DNA from: Anaerobutyricum hallii
GTDB lineage: Bacteria > Bacillota > Clostridia > Lachnospirales > Lachnospiraceae
DNA length: 64,000 nucleotides
NCBI RefSeq assembly: GCF_900209925.1
Contig: NZ_LT907978.1
Span: 1,795,219-1,859,218, forward strand
Direction: 5' to 3'
This document shows, one piece after another, positions 1-8,121 of this stretch (position 1 is the stretch's first letter; each line of letters opens with the position of its first letter). The position numbers were made by a program, and so were the translations under genes. The notes beneath the pieces are model-generated. The model did no database searches and was not told where the DNA came from. It worked only from the letters and a program-made list of their open reading frames with translations.

Positions 1-134
1 TGTTTCATGTTATAGGAAAACTTATAATTACCAGATTTAGATTCTCCAATATATTCCGCTATCTTGGGCAGGTAACCAAACCTATTCATGTTTTTAATGA
101 TATTTTCTTCTGTATGCACATCAAGATACCACAT
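1..134 (-). CDS. Partial CDS, third gene after MoxR and VWA genes
   Basis: An open frame begins with ATG at 134, 7 nt or so after a strong GGAGGGG ribosome-binding site, and runs off the left edge without a stop. The visible 44 residues begin MWYLDVHTEENI and include two Asn/Tyr-rich stretches. I do not recognise the family. It starts 11 nt after the stop of the VWA gene and reads the same way, so it is very probably the third gene of a MoxR-VWA operon and may share its unknown job. Confidence 0.6.
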   Translation of the reverse strand, partial: MWYLDVHTEENIIKNMNRFGYLPKIAEYIGESKSGNYKFSYNMK

Positions 135-145
135 AACATCCCCTC

Positions 146-1759
146 CTATCGTATTTGGCTGATAAAACGGATTAGGTCAGCCGGAGTCTGTATCTCGTAC
201 ATTGGTGCGAACGCTGCGTATACCGATGCGATCGAATCCCCCTGATTCCATTTGGCAGCCTGTTCTGTGTTCAGAAAAAACATTTTCTTTGCCCTTGCGT
301 GGATGTTTTTCATCCATTCTGTTCCCGATGGGTTCTTATTGTTACGGTAATCGCCAAGAAACAGGATAAAACTGTCCTTTTTCAGATACTTCCGATTCTT
401 TTTCCATAGCATCTCTAACGGACGGTTGTAATCGGAATACACCCCTTTTGCCGGGACAGCCTGCAGGACACTCTGAACAGCTTTATCAATACTATCCGTC
501 TCCATGATTTCCGTTACATCATAGAGGGAGTTAACAAATACATATACCCGACAGCCTCCGGCAAACACATCTTTTAATAGGTACATGAACCCCAGCATCA
601 TTTCTGAAGCTTCTTTACATGAACCAGAAATGTCAAGAATAAGAATGAGATTTGACCTGTTGCGTTTTGACTTCGCAAAACAGACCTCAAACGGGATACC
701 GCCGGTCTTGCAGGCAGCCTGTATCGTCTTTCCCATATCAATCTTCCGTCTTTCCTGTGTGTTTAAATATCTTCCGAGCCTTGTCTTAAAGGAAACGATA
801 TTCTGGCGGATGTATTGGTAGATATATTCTTTTTCTTTCTTGTCCAGTTTTTTAAACGGTTTCTCCATAAATTCCGGCAGAGTTTCCTCTAAAAGCTGTA
901 CAGCTCCCCCGCCGATAAAATTCTTCCGGTGTATTTTGGAGACCGATTTTTCGGTAAATTGCCTTGTCAGTGCAAAGAGCCGGCTATCTAGTTCTACTTG
1001 AATCCGTTTCTCTTCCCGTTCCAGTCTTTGAAGTTTATTTTCCAGTTCTATCTGCTGATTTTTCAATTCTTTTGTTTCCCGTGCAATCTTATCTTCGATA
1101 TATTTTTCATAGTATATGACCTGTATCTTTGCTTTTTCCAGTATCTTAAATATATTCTGGTAGATTTCAAAAGCATCCATTTTTCCGGATAATAACGCTT
1201 TTTCTGCTTTTTCCGGCAGTTTTTTTCGAAGGGACTGAAAAGTTTTCTTGGAGTCCTCAGAAAGTTCTGTTTGGTCTTTGGACAGGGAAAGTAGCAGATT
1301 CTTCTCCTGTTTTGTAAAATACTGTTTGAATTTAACTTCCTGTTTTTTTAGGTAATTTTTCTGTGTTTTGGGGATATGAAGCATTTCCTTTTCTTCTAAG
1401 ACTGCTTTCCTTTTCTCTTCGATTTCCTGTCTGACACCGGTAATCTCTTTTTGTATCTTTTCTTTTTGGGACTTACTGTATTCTATCTGTTCTTGGTGTT
1501 CTTTCCGAATCCGTTGTTTTTCTCTTGCATAGGATCCTTTGTAATCTTTTATATATTGGTAAAAATAGTCGGAAAAAGAATCGGCTTCTTCCTTGTTCCG
1601 ACAGAAACACAGTTTCATTAATGGAATGATCTCCGCTTCTCTTGTAAAATCTGTCTCTTCATTTTTTAAAGATAAAAAGCGGCTGATCTTATTCTGTGTG
1701 ACAGCATATCCCCTGTCATTTAAGTATCCAGCAAATTCTGTTATATAGTCAAAAATCAT
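146..1759 (-). CDS. VWA domain protein (CoxE-like), MoxR partner
   Basis: This 537-residue protein has a long charged, Lys/Glu-rich middle (about residues 75-270) that should form coiled coils, and a C-terminal von Willebrand A domain. The metal-binding MIDAS motif DISGS sits near residue 375 after a hydrophobic beta strand. VWA proteins of this kind work with MoxR AAA ATPases, as in CoxD/CoxE or RavA/ViaA, to remodel or mature a target protein. The start follows GAGGTGG with good spacing. It lies 42 nt downstream of the MoxR gene. The target is not evident from this window. No signal peptide or membrane helix is visible, so it is likely cytoplasmic. Confidence 0.8.
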   Translation of the reverse strand: MIFDYITEFAGYLNDRGYAVTQNKISRFLSLKNEETDFTREAEIIPLMKLCFCRNKEEADSFSDYFYQYIKDYKGSYAREKQRIRKEHQEQIEYSKSQKEKIQKEITGVRQEIEEKRKAVLEEKEMLHIPKTQKNYLKKQEVKFKQYFTKQEKNLLLSLSKDQTELSEDSKKTFQSLRKKLPEKAEKALLSGKMDAFEIYQNIFKILEKAKIQVIYYEKYIEDKIARETKELKNQQIELENKLQRLEREEKRIQVELDSRLFALTRQFTEKSVSKIHRKNFIGGGAVQLLEETLPEFMEKPFKKLDKKEKEYIYQYIRQNIVSFKTRLGRYLNTQERRKIDMGKTIQAACKTGGIPFEVCFAKSKRNRSNLILILDISGSCKEASEMMLGFMYLLKDVFAGGCRVYVFVNSLYDVTEIMETDSIDKAVQSVLQAVPAKGVYSDYNRPLEMLWKKNRKYLKKDSFILFLGDYRNNKNPSGTEWMKNIHARAKKMFFLNTEQAAKWNQGDSIASVYAAFAPMYEIQTPADLIRFISQIR

Positions 1760-1801
1760 TTTTTACCACCTCTAAAAAGAATTCGATTCTGCAAGACACT
1801 A

Positions 1802-2719
1802 TTAATGCAAATCTTTGATATTCGGCAGAATACCTGCATCCCGTACCCTCATCTGGTCTTCTTTGTTCTTGCACAACATGCACAGGGAATCTGCAATATT
1901 AAAATCTTTATCATCCATCAGTTTCTGCAGATAGCTAGCCCATGTGATGCCTTCTGAAATAGACGGAATCTGTTTCAGGCACAGGCTCTGCAACTGGTAA
2001 AGACAGGATGCCACCCCTTCGATGATTGTTGGAGACGCTTCTGCTTTCATTTTCAAAATCTCCACAATCTCTTCTTTTGTTTTTCTTGGAAGGTACAGAT
2101 AATTGCATCTTCGCTTTAGTGCATCGGATAAGTCCCTGTAGTTGTTCGATGTTAGTACGACAACGGGCTCCATCCCTTCTTTCGCCTTTACGGTGCCATA
2201 TTGGGGAATGCTCAAGGAGAAATCATCTAAAAACTCCAATAGCGTGTATTCTAATTCTTCTGATGCTTTGTCTACCTCATCAAAGAGCAGGACATACCGT
2301 TGCTCTCCCCAGATAGACTCCAATACCGGGCGACGGATTAGAAAATCCTTTCCATAAAAATCAATCGTTTTTGCTACATCCATCGCTTCGTTAATCGTCT
2401 TCCCATCTAAATTTTTCGCTAAAGTACTCTGAATTGCCTGGATGGAAAGTAGCTGTCTTTGGTAGTTGTAATCGTACAGTATCTTGTCCGCAGTCAATCC
2501 CTCATAAAACTGAACACGCAACACAGAAAGCCCAAAGGCTTGTCCCATTGCTAAAGCGAGGCTTGTCTTTCCCTGCCCCGGGTCAGACTCGACCAATAAT
2601 GGGACACCATGTAGTGCCCCATAAGCTGCCATGACAATCTCATCATTTGGCAGGTACCCATTTTTTGTAAGCTGTTTTCTGATATCTGATAAACGCATAT
2701 TTTCCCCCTTTTTCTTCAT
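1802..2719 (-). CDS. MoxR family AAA+ ATPase
   Basis: The 305-residue protein has a Walker A motif (DPGQGKTS, about residues 46-53), a Walker B motif (VLLFDEVDKA, near residue 148) and a sensor-1 segment VVLTSNN, typical of MoxR AAA+ ATPases. These act as hexameric chaperones, usually with a VWA protein, and here the VWA gene follows directly. The first ATG has only a weak site before it; an internal ATG at 2698 (MRLSDI) is preceded by GGGGG at 5 nt and may be the real start, which would remove seven residues. Promoter and target are not clear. Confidence 0.85.
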   Translation of the reverse strand: MKKKGENMRLSDIRKQLTKNGYLPNDEIVMAAYGALHGVPLLVESDPGQGKTSLALAMGQAFGLSVLRVQFYEGLTADKILYDYNYQRQLLSIQAIQSTLAKNLDGKTINEAMDVAKTIDFYGKDFLIRRPVLESIWGEQRYVLLFDEVDKASEELEYTLLEFLDDFSLSIPQYGTVKAKEGMEPVVVLTSNNYRDLSDALKRRCNYLYLPRKTKEEIVEILKMKAEASPTIIEGVASCLYQLQSLCLKQIPSISEGITWASYLQKLMDDKDFNIADSLCMLCKNKEDQMRVRDAGILPNIKDLH

Positions 2720-3080
2720 CCTTGTCTCATTTTACCACAGGGCATCTCAGCCTGTATGATTTTTTAATCAATTTGTATAAATCTTAGCATATAACAGAAA
2801 GATAAGAATTTTTATAATAACTTTCAAGAATGCCCTGCATTCTTGCTGCGAGATGCTAATCCAGATGATTTTAATGCATGGTAACACCCATATTTAAATT
2901 GTAACATATATACTTTATAGTCACAATATGTTATTTCAATCTCCGCAACTTGCATTAAAATATTTTATCAACAAAAATACACAGAAATTTTTATATACAA
3001 AACTCTTATAATTCATTTGCTCTTTCACATACTGCCTGCTATAATCATCTACATATATTTTAAACGAAGGAGTATAAACT
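2720..3080. other. AT-rich gap with a small hairpin repeat
   Basis: This 360-nt gap separates the divergent MoxR and DUF3800 genes. It holds the regulatory regions of both. The only structure I see is a short hairpin at 2828-2855 (GAATG...CATTC) whose sequence recurs at 47172-47200. No RNA gene is recognised. Confidence 0.4.
2828..2855 (+). repeat. 28-nt hairpin repeat, copy 1
   Basis: The sequence GAATG, a short loop, CATTC and then TTGCTGCGAGATG matches 47172-47200 apart from a few changes, two of which fall in the loop and one in the stem region. It is a short dispersed repeat with a 5-bp stem; function unknown. Confidence 0.4.
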
Positions 3081-3797
3081 TTGATATTTTATATTGATGA
3101 ATCCGGATCTATTAATAATCATCTCTCTCATAATAAGCATTTTGTAATTGCTTTAGTCAGAGTTCTTAATAAAAAATCTTTAAAAAGATCTTACAAACGA
3201 TTTGTTTCTTCTAATTATGATAGACTTCTTGAATTAGATAAAGATAAGTATCACCCCAAAACGGGAAAACTCATAAAAGAAGGGGACAAAATGTTTTCTA
3301 ATGAAACTTTTAAAGAACTTAAAGGTTCCCAGTTTGACAAAGAAATGAAAAAAAGTTTTGTCGATTTCTTTTCTCGTAAACCATCATTTGAATTGTATAT
3401 CATTAAAATAAAAAATTCAGAATTAACTGATCAATTTTGCCAAAATACTGCGAGAGTGTTTAATTACACCATAAAGTTAGCTATGGAATACTTTATACAT
3501 AGGGGATATATCCCAAAAGAAGATTGTTCACTTCAACTTGATGAGCGAAATGAAAAAACTGAATCAAGATTTTTTCTCGAAAATTATCTTAATACTGAAC
3601 TATCCATGAATGGAACCACTGACAAGAAATTTGATGTTACATATTATGATTCATCTGATAATAATCTTATTCAAATTGCTGATGTCTTTGCAAATCTATA
3701 TTACTCTCATTTGCAAACAGGTGGTTATAAAAATGAATTAAAAAAATTAGAAGAAGCAGGTATCCTAAAATTTGTTTTTACTTTTCCTAAACAATAA
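3081..3797 (+). CDS. DUF3800 domain-containing protein
   Basis: The protein (238 residues) opens with FYIDESGS, the hallmark DE motif of DUF3800, and ends with a conserved Asp-rich segment (YYDSSDNNLIQIADVFAN) in which acidic residues could bind metal. DUF3800 proteins are thought to have an RNase H-like fold and occur in mobile islands and near defence genes, but their activity is unknown. The start is TTG at 3081, fixed by AAGGAG at 3067-3072 and by the motif lying at the very N-terminus. The gene is very AT-rich compared with its neighbours and is the first gene of an accessory block, which suggests transfer. Confidence 0.85.
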   Translation: MIFYIDESGSINNHLSHNKHFVIALVRVLNKKSLKRSYKRFVSSNYDRLLELDKDKYHPKTGKLIKEGDKMFSNETFKELKGSQFDKEMKKSFVDFFSRKPSFELYIIKIKNSELTDQFCQNTARVFNYTIKLAMEYFIHRGYIPKEDCSLQLDERNEKTESRFFLENYLNTELSMNGTTDKKFDVTYYDSSDNNLIQIADVFANLYYSHLQTGGYKNELKKLEEAGILKFVFTFPKQ

Positions 3798-3798
3798 T

Positions 3799-3897
3799 GA
3801 TTTTTTCTTGGAATATTGACAGTTTTTCTTGCATATGATAAGATAAAGCTACCAACAGTAAGTCCTATATCAGTGCCATTATCGAGGTAAGTGTCAT
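3799..3897 (-). pseudogene. Frameshifted remnant of a small hydrophobic toxin-like gene
   Basis: Reading the minus strand from ATG at 3897 gives MTLTSIMALI and then a stop. Joining to the next frame at that point gives GLTVGSFILSYARKTVN, so the conceptual product is a 30-odd-residue single-helix peptide of the kind called holin-like or type I toxins. A 2-nt insertion near 3866 would explain the break. A candidate antisense RNA covers it exactly. The assignment is inferred from hydrophobic pattern and arrangement, not from a database match. Confidence 0.3.
3816..3844 (+). promoter_or_regulatory. Sigma-A promoter for the candidate small RNA
   Basis: A consensus -35 box TTGACA at 3816-3821 is followed after exactly 17 nt by TAAGAT at 3839-3844, one mismatch from the consensus -10 box. 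Transcription should begin near 3851. Confidence 0.65.
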
Positions 3898-3970
3898 GTG
3901 TTGGCATCGCTGCTAGGCTATTGGTAACTTAGTATAATTAGACCAATCTCTTGATTGGTCTTTTTATTTT
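3851..3970 (+). ncRNA. Candidate small RNA, antisense to toxin-like remnant
   Basis: A strong promoter (3816-3844) is followed about 100 nt later by a perfect intrinsic terminator (3941-3970), with no plausible ORF or ribosome-binding site in between. This predicts a free transcript of about 120 nt. It is antisense to the hydrophobic peptide frame at 3799-3897, the arrangement of type I toxin-antitoxin loci such as txpA/RatA or bsrG/SR4. The RNA family is not one I can name. It may persist although the toxin frame is broken. Confidence 0.45.
3941..3970 (+). terminator. Intrinsic terminator of the small RNA
   Basis: The stem GACCAATC (3941-3948) pairs perfectly with GATTGGTC (3953-3960) around a TCTT loop and is followed by TTTTTATTTT. 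Confidence 0.85.
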
Positions 3971-4136
3971 ACCAAAAAAGAACCCACACCCTTACAGGCA
4001 TAAGTCCTTTCAAATTTAACATTCTTGGTCTTACAATTAAGTCGCTCATATTAATCCTTCCTTTCGTTTTATCTATTAACATATATTAGTATATAAAAAT
4101 AATAATTAAAGATAAAGTATAATCCTGTCCCATATA

Positions 4137-4226
4137 ATGAACCCTGAATATAAATTAGCAAAAGCACTTAATTGTAGCATAGAGGATATTATAGATGTAT
4201 CAGATTCTGACACATTAGAGAAATAA
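4137..4226 (+). pseudogene. C-terminal scrap of an XRE-type regulator
   Basis: An open frame of 29 codons from ATG at 4137 reads NPEYKLAKALNCSIEDIID, which closely resembles the end of a Cro/C1-type helix-turn-helix domain (the KLAKALN and SIEDII pieces). The recognition helix and everything before it are missing. It sits in the degraded stretch between the small RNA and the transposon. Confidence 0.4.
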
Positions 4227-4302
4227 TTTGTAAAAAAGTGCCTCTTTCCTTTTTCTCTTGCACATATGTTCTGCACAGAGTATAATGACCCTATAAATGA
4301 AA

Positions 4303-4329
4303 AAATCCGGTACTGACAATACCGGATTT
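4303..4329 (-). terminator. Hairpin with 10-bp stem, minus-strand terminator shape
   Basis: AAATCCGGTA (4303-4312) pairs perfectly with TACCGGATTT (4320-4329). The run of A residues before it on the plus strand makes it a stem followed by T residues on the minus strand. No minus-strand gene ends here now, so it is probably left from a lost gene. Confidence 0.45.
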
Positions 4330-4504
4330 CAAGTTACCTATCAACCAAGATGGCTGATAATAATCAACGATTTAGGATTTAATAAATCTTCTGTTTCTAC
4401 TTGGTGCAATAGTGTTATTGACCTCTTAAAATAGCGTAATAATGATTAGCTTGCGTGTCTCTGGATTGTTCTGTATACTGTCATTAGTTTACAGAAAGAA
4501 AAAA

Positions 4505-4545
4505 GTCTCAGAGCACCTTCCCTGGAAAGTCGTGTACTCTGAGAC
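4505..4545 (+). other. Hairpin in transposon leader
   Basis: GTCTCAGAG (4505-4513) pairs perfectly with CTCTGAGAC (4537-4545) around a 23-nt loop, inside the left end of the transposon and 60 nt before its first gene. It lacks a T run. It may shield the transposon genes from outside transcription or be part of the end structure. Confidence 0.5.
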
Positions 4546-4606
4546 CTGGTCGCTAAAACCATGGTTATTATATCAGACTATACGTTAACCCTCAAGGGGA
4601 ATTCAG

Positions 4607-5107
4607 GTGTTTTTTGTTGAGAGCAGTGTGACCAGCCATATATGTCCCAGATGTCAGGGGATTCTTGCCTACCGGGATTCACGCGTACGTATCCGAAGGA
4701 AAGAAGGCGGACGTAAGGAGCGTCTGATGATACGACGTTTCAGATGTAAAAACTGCCATTCCTATCATAATGAACTTCCGGATTGCCTCTCCCCGTATAA
4801 GCATTATGAAACTGAGGTTATATCAGGAGTTCTTGATGGAGTTGTCACTCCTGAAGATGCTGATTCCGAGGACTATCCGTCCATGCAGACCATGCAGCGC
4901 TGGCTCCTGTGGTTGCAGGTCAATCTGACCAACATAGAAGGCTACCTTAGAAGTGCCGGCTACAGTATCTTCAGACTTGGGGAAGGAGTCCTCTTCTCCA
5001 AAGGTTCACTGCTCGAAGCTATACGAAAAAAATATCAAAGCTGGCTGGAGATCATTCTCCGCCTGATCTATAACAGCGGGGGATTCCTGGTGCCGATCCC
5101 CTGGTAG
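4607..5107 (+). CDS. DUF6431 family protein of the transposon
   Basis: This 166-residue protein carries a Cys4 zinc finger (CPRC at about 12-15 and CKNC at about 48-51) in a positively charged N-terminal half, followed by a helical region without known motifs. Proteins of this type (DUF6431) are found before transposase and AAA ATPase genes in Lachnospiraceae elements and may help bind DNA or choose a target; the role is inferred. The GTG start at 4607 follows AAGGGGA with 7-nt spacing. It ends 73 nt before the transposase start. Confidence 0.65.
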   Translation: MFFVESSVTSHICPRCQGILAYRDSRVRIRRKEGGRKERLMIRRFRCKNCHSYHNELPDCLSPYKHYETEVISGVLDGVVTPEDADSEDYPSMQTMQRWLLWLQVNLTNIEGYLRSAGYSIFRLGEGVLFSKGSLLEAIRKKYQSWLEIILRLIYNSGGFLVPIPW

Positions 5108-5180
5108 CACTGTGCACCTACTTTGGTTCGTCTGTCACCGGCTGCTTCTGTATAGTGGTCTCAAAGGAGGTCGCTATACT

Positions 5181-6599
5181 ATGAATACAAGCAAAAATCT
5201 TATGAAACAACAGTGGCAGGAACAGGAAGCACTCAAACGCTTTCAGCTTATATCTCCCCTTCTCAGGGAAGATATGGATGACGCAAAACGTCTGCAGCTG
5301 CGCAGGCAGATTGCACAGGAGAATAACATCTCCGTCCGCTCTCTTTATCGTTACGAGAAAGCATATGCAGAAAGCCAGTTCTCTGGACTCAAACCGGCAG
5401 ACCGGCAAAAACACAGATCCCAGAGACTTCCGGACAATTTCGATTTTCTTCTGGAACAGGCAATCCAGCTCAGGAAAGAGGTCCCGGAACGGTCTGTTGC
5501 ACAGATCATCTTCATTCTGGAAGCAGAAGGCTTTGTAGCACCGGGGGTATTAAAACGCCCAACCCTGGAAAGACATCTTTATAAAGCAGGGTTTGGCCGT
5601 GAACATATGCAGATGTACAGAGAAGCCCGTGAGAGTTCATCGAAACGCTTCTGCAAACCACACCGCATGATGCTGATCCAGGGAGATATCAAGTATGGTC
5701 CCAAACTTCCTATTGGAAAAAACGGTGCCAAAGTACAGACCTATCTGTCCTCGGCTATTGATGACCATTCCAGACGGCTGCTATTCTCCCGGTTCTATGA
5801 TAATCAGGAAGAAGCGATCATCGAGGATACCTTTCACCAGGCGATCCTGCGTCACGGAACTTTTGATGCCTGTTACTTTGATAACGGATCACAGTATATC
5901 GCAAAGCAAATCCGTTTTTCCCTTTCCAAACTCGGCATCCGTGTCATTCATGCAAAGCCGAGAAGCGGAAAAAGCAAAGGCAAGATCGAAAAGTTCCACC
6001 AGGTCGTGGATGATTTTATCCGCGAATCGAAGCTGAAGGGTATCAAAAGCCTGGATGAATTAAACCGTCTCTGGGAGATCTTCGCAGACGAGTATTATCA
6101 CAAGAAATCTCATGAAGGGATCAGTGAGTACTATGAAAGCCTTGGAGCTGCGGTCCCGGAAGAAGGGATCACACCTCTTCAGGAGTGGAACCGCGACAGC
6201 CGCCCGCTCACTTTCCTGGATGTTTCAGTCGTAGCGGAAGCTTTCCTTCATCACGAAGAACGCAAAGTTGACAAAGGCGGATGTATCAGTTTCCGCGGAA
6301 TAAAATACGAGACAAAACCATCACTGATTGGGCATAAAGTTGAAATTTCTTATGACCCTGCCGCGCCTGAAACGATCACGGTTTCTTATCCAGGCTATGA
6401 ACCTTTTACAGCACAGCCTATAAAAATCAGCTCATACTGTGACAAACGTCCCGTATTACCGGCATCCATGCAGGAACAGAAACCGAGCACATCCCGTTTT
6501 CTTGATGCTTTAGAAAACCGCCATGCACAGACACAGCGTCACATAGCTGACGCGATTTCATTTGCATCCTATCGGAAGGAGGCGAATGACAATGTATGA
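5181..6599 (+). CDS. DDE transposase (Mu/TniA-like, rve fold)
   Basis: The 472-residue protein begins with helix-turn-helix-like segments (NNISVRSLYRYEKAY, then SVAQIIFILEAEG). An integrase core follows, with catalytic Asp in QGDIKYG, Asp in YFDNGSQ and Glu in KGKIEKFH exactly 35 residues later (D,D-35-E). A C-terminal beta-barrel region follows, as in Mu-like transposases. The start at 5181 is set by AAAGGAGG at 5163-5170; a longer frame from 5112 lacks a site. All catalytic residues are intact. Its last 8 nt overlap the ATPase start, so translation is coupled. Confidence 0.85.
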   Translation: MNTSKNLMKQQWQEQEALKRFQLISPLLREDMDDAKRLQLRRQIAQENNISVRSLYRYEKAYAESQFSGLKPADRQKHRSQRLPDNFDFLLEQAIQLRKEVPERSVAQIIFILEAEGFVAPGVLKRPTLERHLYKAGFGREHMQMYREARESSSKRFCKPHRMMLIQGDIKYGPKLPIGKNGAKVQTYLSSAIDDHSRRLLFSRFYDNQEEAIIEDTFHQAILRHGTFDACYFDNGSQYIAKQIRFSLSKLGIRVIHAKPRSGKSKGKIEKFHQVVDDFIRESKLKGIKSLDELNRLWEIFADEYYHKKSHEGISEYYESLGAAVPEEGITPLQEWNRDSRPLTFLDVSVVAEAFLHHEERKVDKGGCISFRGIKYETKPSLIGHKVEISYDPAAPETITVSYPGYEPFTAQPIKISSYCDKRPVLPASMQEQKPSTSRFLDALENRHAQTQRHIADAISFASYRKEANDNV

Positions 6600-7411
6600 G
6601 GCATTCTTCGGTATGGAACACACACCCTTTGTCCGTGATGTTCCGCCTGAAAAGCTGTATGAATCATCTGCTTTTCGCGAGACATTAGGGCGTTTATCCT
6701 ATGTGGCAGACCGCCAGATGTTTGCGGTTGTAACCGCTGATTCCGGATGTGGGAAATCAACGCTGATCCGCCGGTTTTACTCAGAGCTTCCTAAAGAGGA
6801 TTACATCGTTCTTTATCTTTCAGACTCAAAGCTGACTCCAAGATGGTTTTATAAGGGGCTGCTGGATCAGCTCGGTCTGGAACCAAGGTTTTATCGGGGA
6901 GATTCCGAACGCCAGCTACAGCAGGAAATTGAAATCATCCGTGGAGTACAGCACAAGAAAGTTGTCTGTATCCTTGATGAAGCTCATCTATTGGAAAAAG
7001 AAACGCTGGAAGAATTCCGATTTCTTTTGAATTACAAATTTGATTCTGTCAGTCCCATGGCAGTAGTCCTTGTCGGGCAGACAGAACTTTGGGAAAACAA
7101 ACTGAAGTTACAGCGTTACGCTGCTATTCGCCAGAGAATCGATATGTATTGTACGCTTCCACATCTGGACAGATCGGAAACAGAACAGTACATCGGAAGT
7201 CATATGGCGTATTCTGGATGTTCTCAGGAGGTTTTTACTGAAAAAGCAGTGGATGAGATCCACAAGGCATCTGCCGGAATTCCCCGTATGATCCAACCGG
7301 ATCTGCGAAAAGGCACTGATGTATGCCTTCCAACAGCAGAGGCGTCTGGTCGATGACTATATGATCAAGTTTGTAGTAGAGCATGAAATGCTCACGGTCA
7401 CAACTAAGTAA
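6592..7411 (+). pseudogene. TniB/TnsC-like AAA ATPase, frameshifted near its end
   Basis: The ATPase starts at ATG 6592, 9 nt after AAGGAGG, and has Walker A (SGCGKST), Walker B (VCILDEAH) and a sensor region (VLVGQTELW), matching ExeA/TniB ATPases that activate and target the transposase. The open frame stops at 7356 with the unlikely tail QPDLRKGTDVCLP. In the +1 frame the expected tail ALMYAFQQQRRLVDDYM continues to a stop at 7409-7411. Removing one C of the CC at 7293-7294 restores GIPRMINRICEKALMYAF. The copy therefore has a 1-nt insertion that replaces about 40 C-terminal residues with 22 wrong ones. A sequencing error is possible. Confidence 0.75.
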
Positions 7412-7417
7412 AAGTCA

Positions 7418-7437
7418 GCCGCCCGTTTTCGGGCGGC
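7418..7437 (+). terminator. GC-rich hairpin after transposon genes
   Basis: GCCGCCCG (7418-7425) pairs perfectly with CGGGCGGC (7430-7437) around TTTT. There is no T run after it, so it may be a weak terminator or a transcript end stabiliser. Confidence 0.55.
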
Positions 7438-7454
7438 GAATCCACCATTATCTA

Positions 7455-7506
7455 TGACAGGCAGTTAAGCAATCTGATGACAATTCGTGTGAGCAGTCTG
7501 GTGACA
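7455..7506 (+). repeat. Three TGACA end repeats of the transposon
   Basis: TGACA occurs at 7455-7459, 7478-7482 and 7502-7506. The last two lie in longer related motifs (CTGATGACAATTC and CTGGTGACAGCTC). The period of 23-24 nt and the terminal TGACA fit TnsB/TniA-type transposase-binding sites. Confidence 0.5.
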
Positions 7507-7547
7507 GCTCATGAAATCATTAACACAATAGTACTAGACTTCCACGA

Positions 7548-7655
7548 ATGGAATCTGAACTCCTTGCTGCCCACCAGCGTACTGATATAGAAGTGACTCT
7601 GGAAGGGATACAGAGTGATTTAGATATTATGAATGATGATAATTTGCGGAAGTAA
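7548..7655 (+). other. Short open frame of unknown status
   Basis: A 35-codon frame from ATG 7548 reads MESELLAAHQRTDIEVTLEG and onward to TAA at 7653. It lacks a clear ribosome-binding site and lies between the transposon end and an IS200/IS605-type relic. It is probably the tail of a gene broken by the transposon rather than a gene in its own right. Confidence 0.25.
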
Positions 7656-7680
7656 GAAAGGAGAATTTTATCCTTTTACA

Positions 7681-7755
7681 GCAAGAAGACTCCGACCTCT
7701 AAGGTGGGAGATGAATTGCGTCTATACCTACTTGATAGAGCATCCTAATTAGATG
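7681..7755 (+). repeat. IS200/IS605-type end relic, copy 1
   Basis: The stretch holds ACTCCGACCTCTAAGGTGG, a near-hairpin like those at the right end of IS605/TnpB elements, followed by GGAGATGAATTG and CTACTTGATAG. The last two parts recur at 38460-38512 (GGAGATGAATTG and CACTTGATAG, then ATCCTAAT). No tnpA or tnpB is present, so this is a leftover end. Confidence 0.4.
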
Positions 7756-7830
7756 AATGGATTATACCACGCATCCTGCATTTTGCATAGGGTGTATTTT
7801 TTATACCCTTTTTTCGAAAGGATGATTTTC

Positions 7831-8084
7831 ATGGGAAAAGTTGGCACACGAAAACGCGGGAAGACCTCGCAGTATTATTTTCAACTGGTCAGTGTGGATG
7901 GGACAAGAAAATGGAAAACCGGTAGCGGATACCGAACAAAGGCAGAGGCTCAGGCAGCGACAAAGCAAAAAACTGTACTCTTATCAGTGAAGAATGGGAC
8001 TTTCACAGTTTACGACATACTCATGCAACAATTCTTTATGAGGCAGGTGTTCCAAGTACACATTTTTATTTTATGTGTACGTGA
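7831..8084 (+). pseudogene. Tyrosine integrase remnant with internal deletion
   Basis: From ATG 7831, after a GAAAGGA site, the frame gives MGKVGTRKRGKTSQYYFQLV, the N-terminal arm-binding domain of Tn916-type integrases. At about 7998 another frame gives DFHSLRHTHATILYEAGVPS, the HxxR part of the catalytic domain. Everything between, including the core-binding domain and the first catalytic Arg, is deleted, and the frames no longer match. The catalytic Tyr is also missing. It marks a former integrated element in this accessory block. Confidence 0.65.
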
Positions 8085-8121
8085 TGTGTACATAGGGTTT
8101 TTTAGGAAGTTCACAAGAAAA

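Larger units (their letters stand above)
4479..7506 (+). mobile_element. Mu/Tn7-like transposon with DUF6431, DDE transposase and ATPase
   Basis: Three co-directional genes (a zinc-finger DUF6431 protein, a D,D-35-E transposase and a TniB/TnsC-like ATPase) form a transposition unit of about 3 kb. The left end is taken at TGTCA (4479-4483). On the right, three TGACA motifs start at 7455, 7478 and 7502 with 23- and 24-nt spacing, like the repeated transposase-binding sites of Tn7 and Tn5053 elements. The left end TGTCATTAGTTTAC resembles the inverse of the middle right motif. I see no matching target duplication, so the exact ends are uncertain. The ATPase is frameshifted, so the copy may be inactive. 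Confidence 0.6.
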
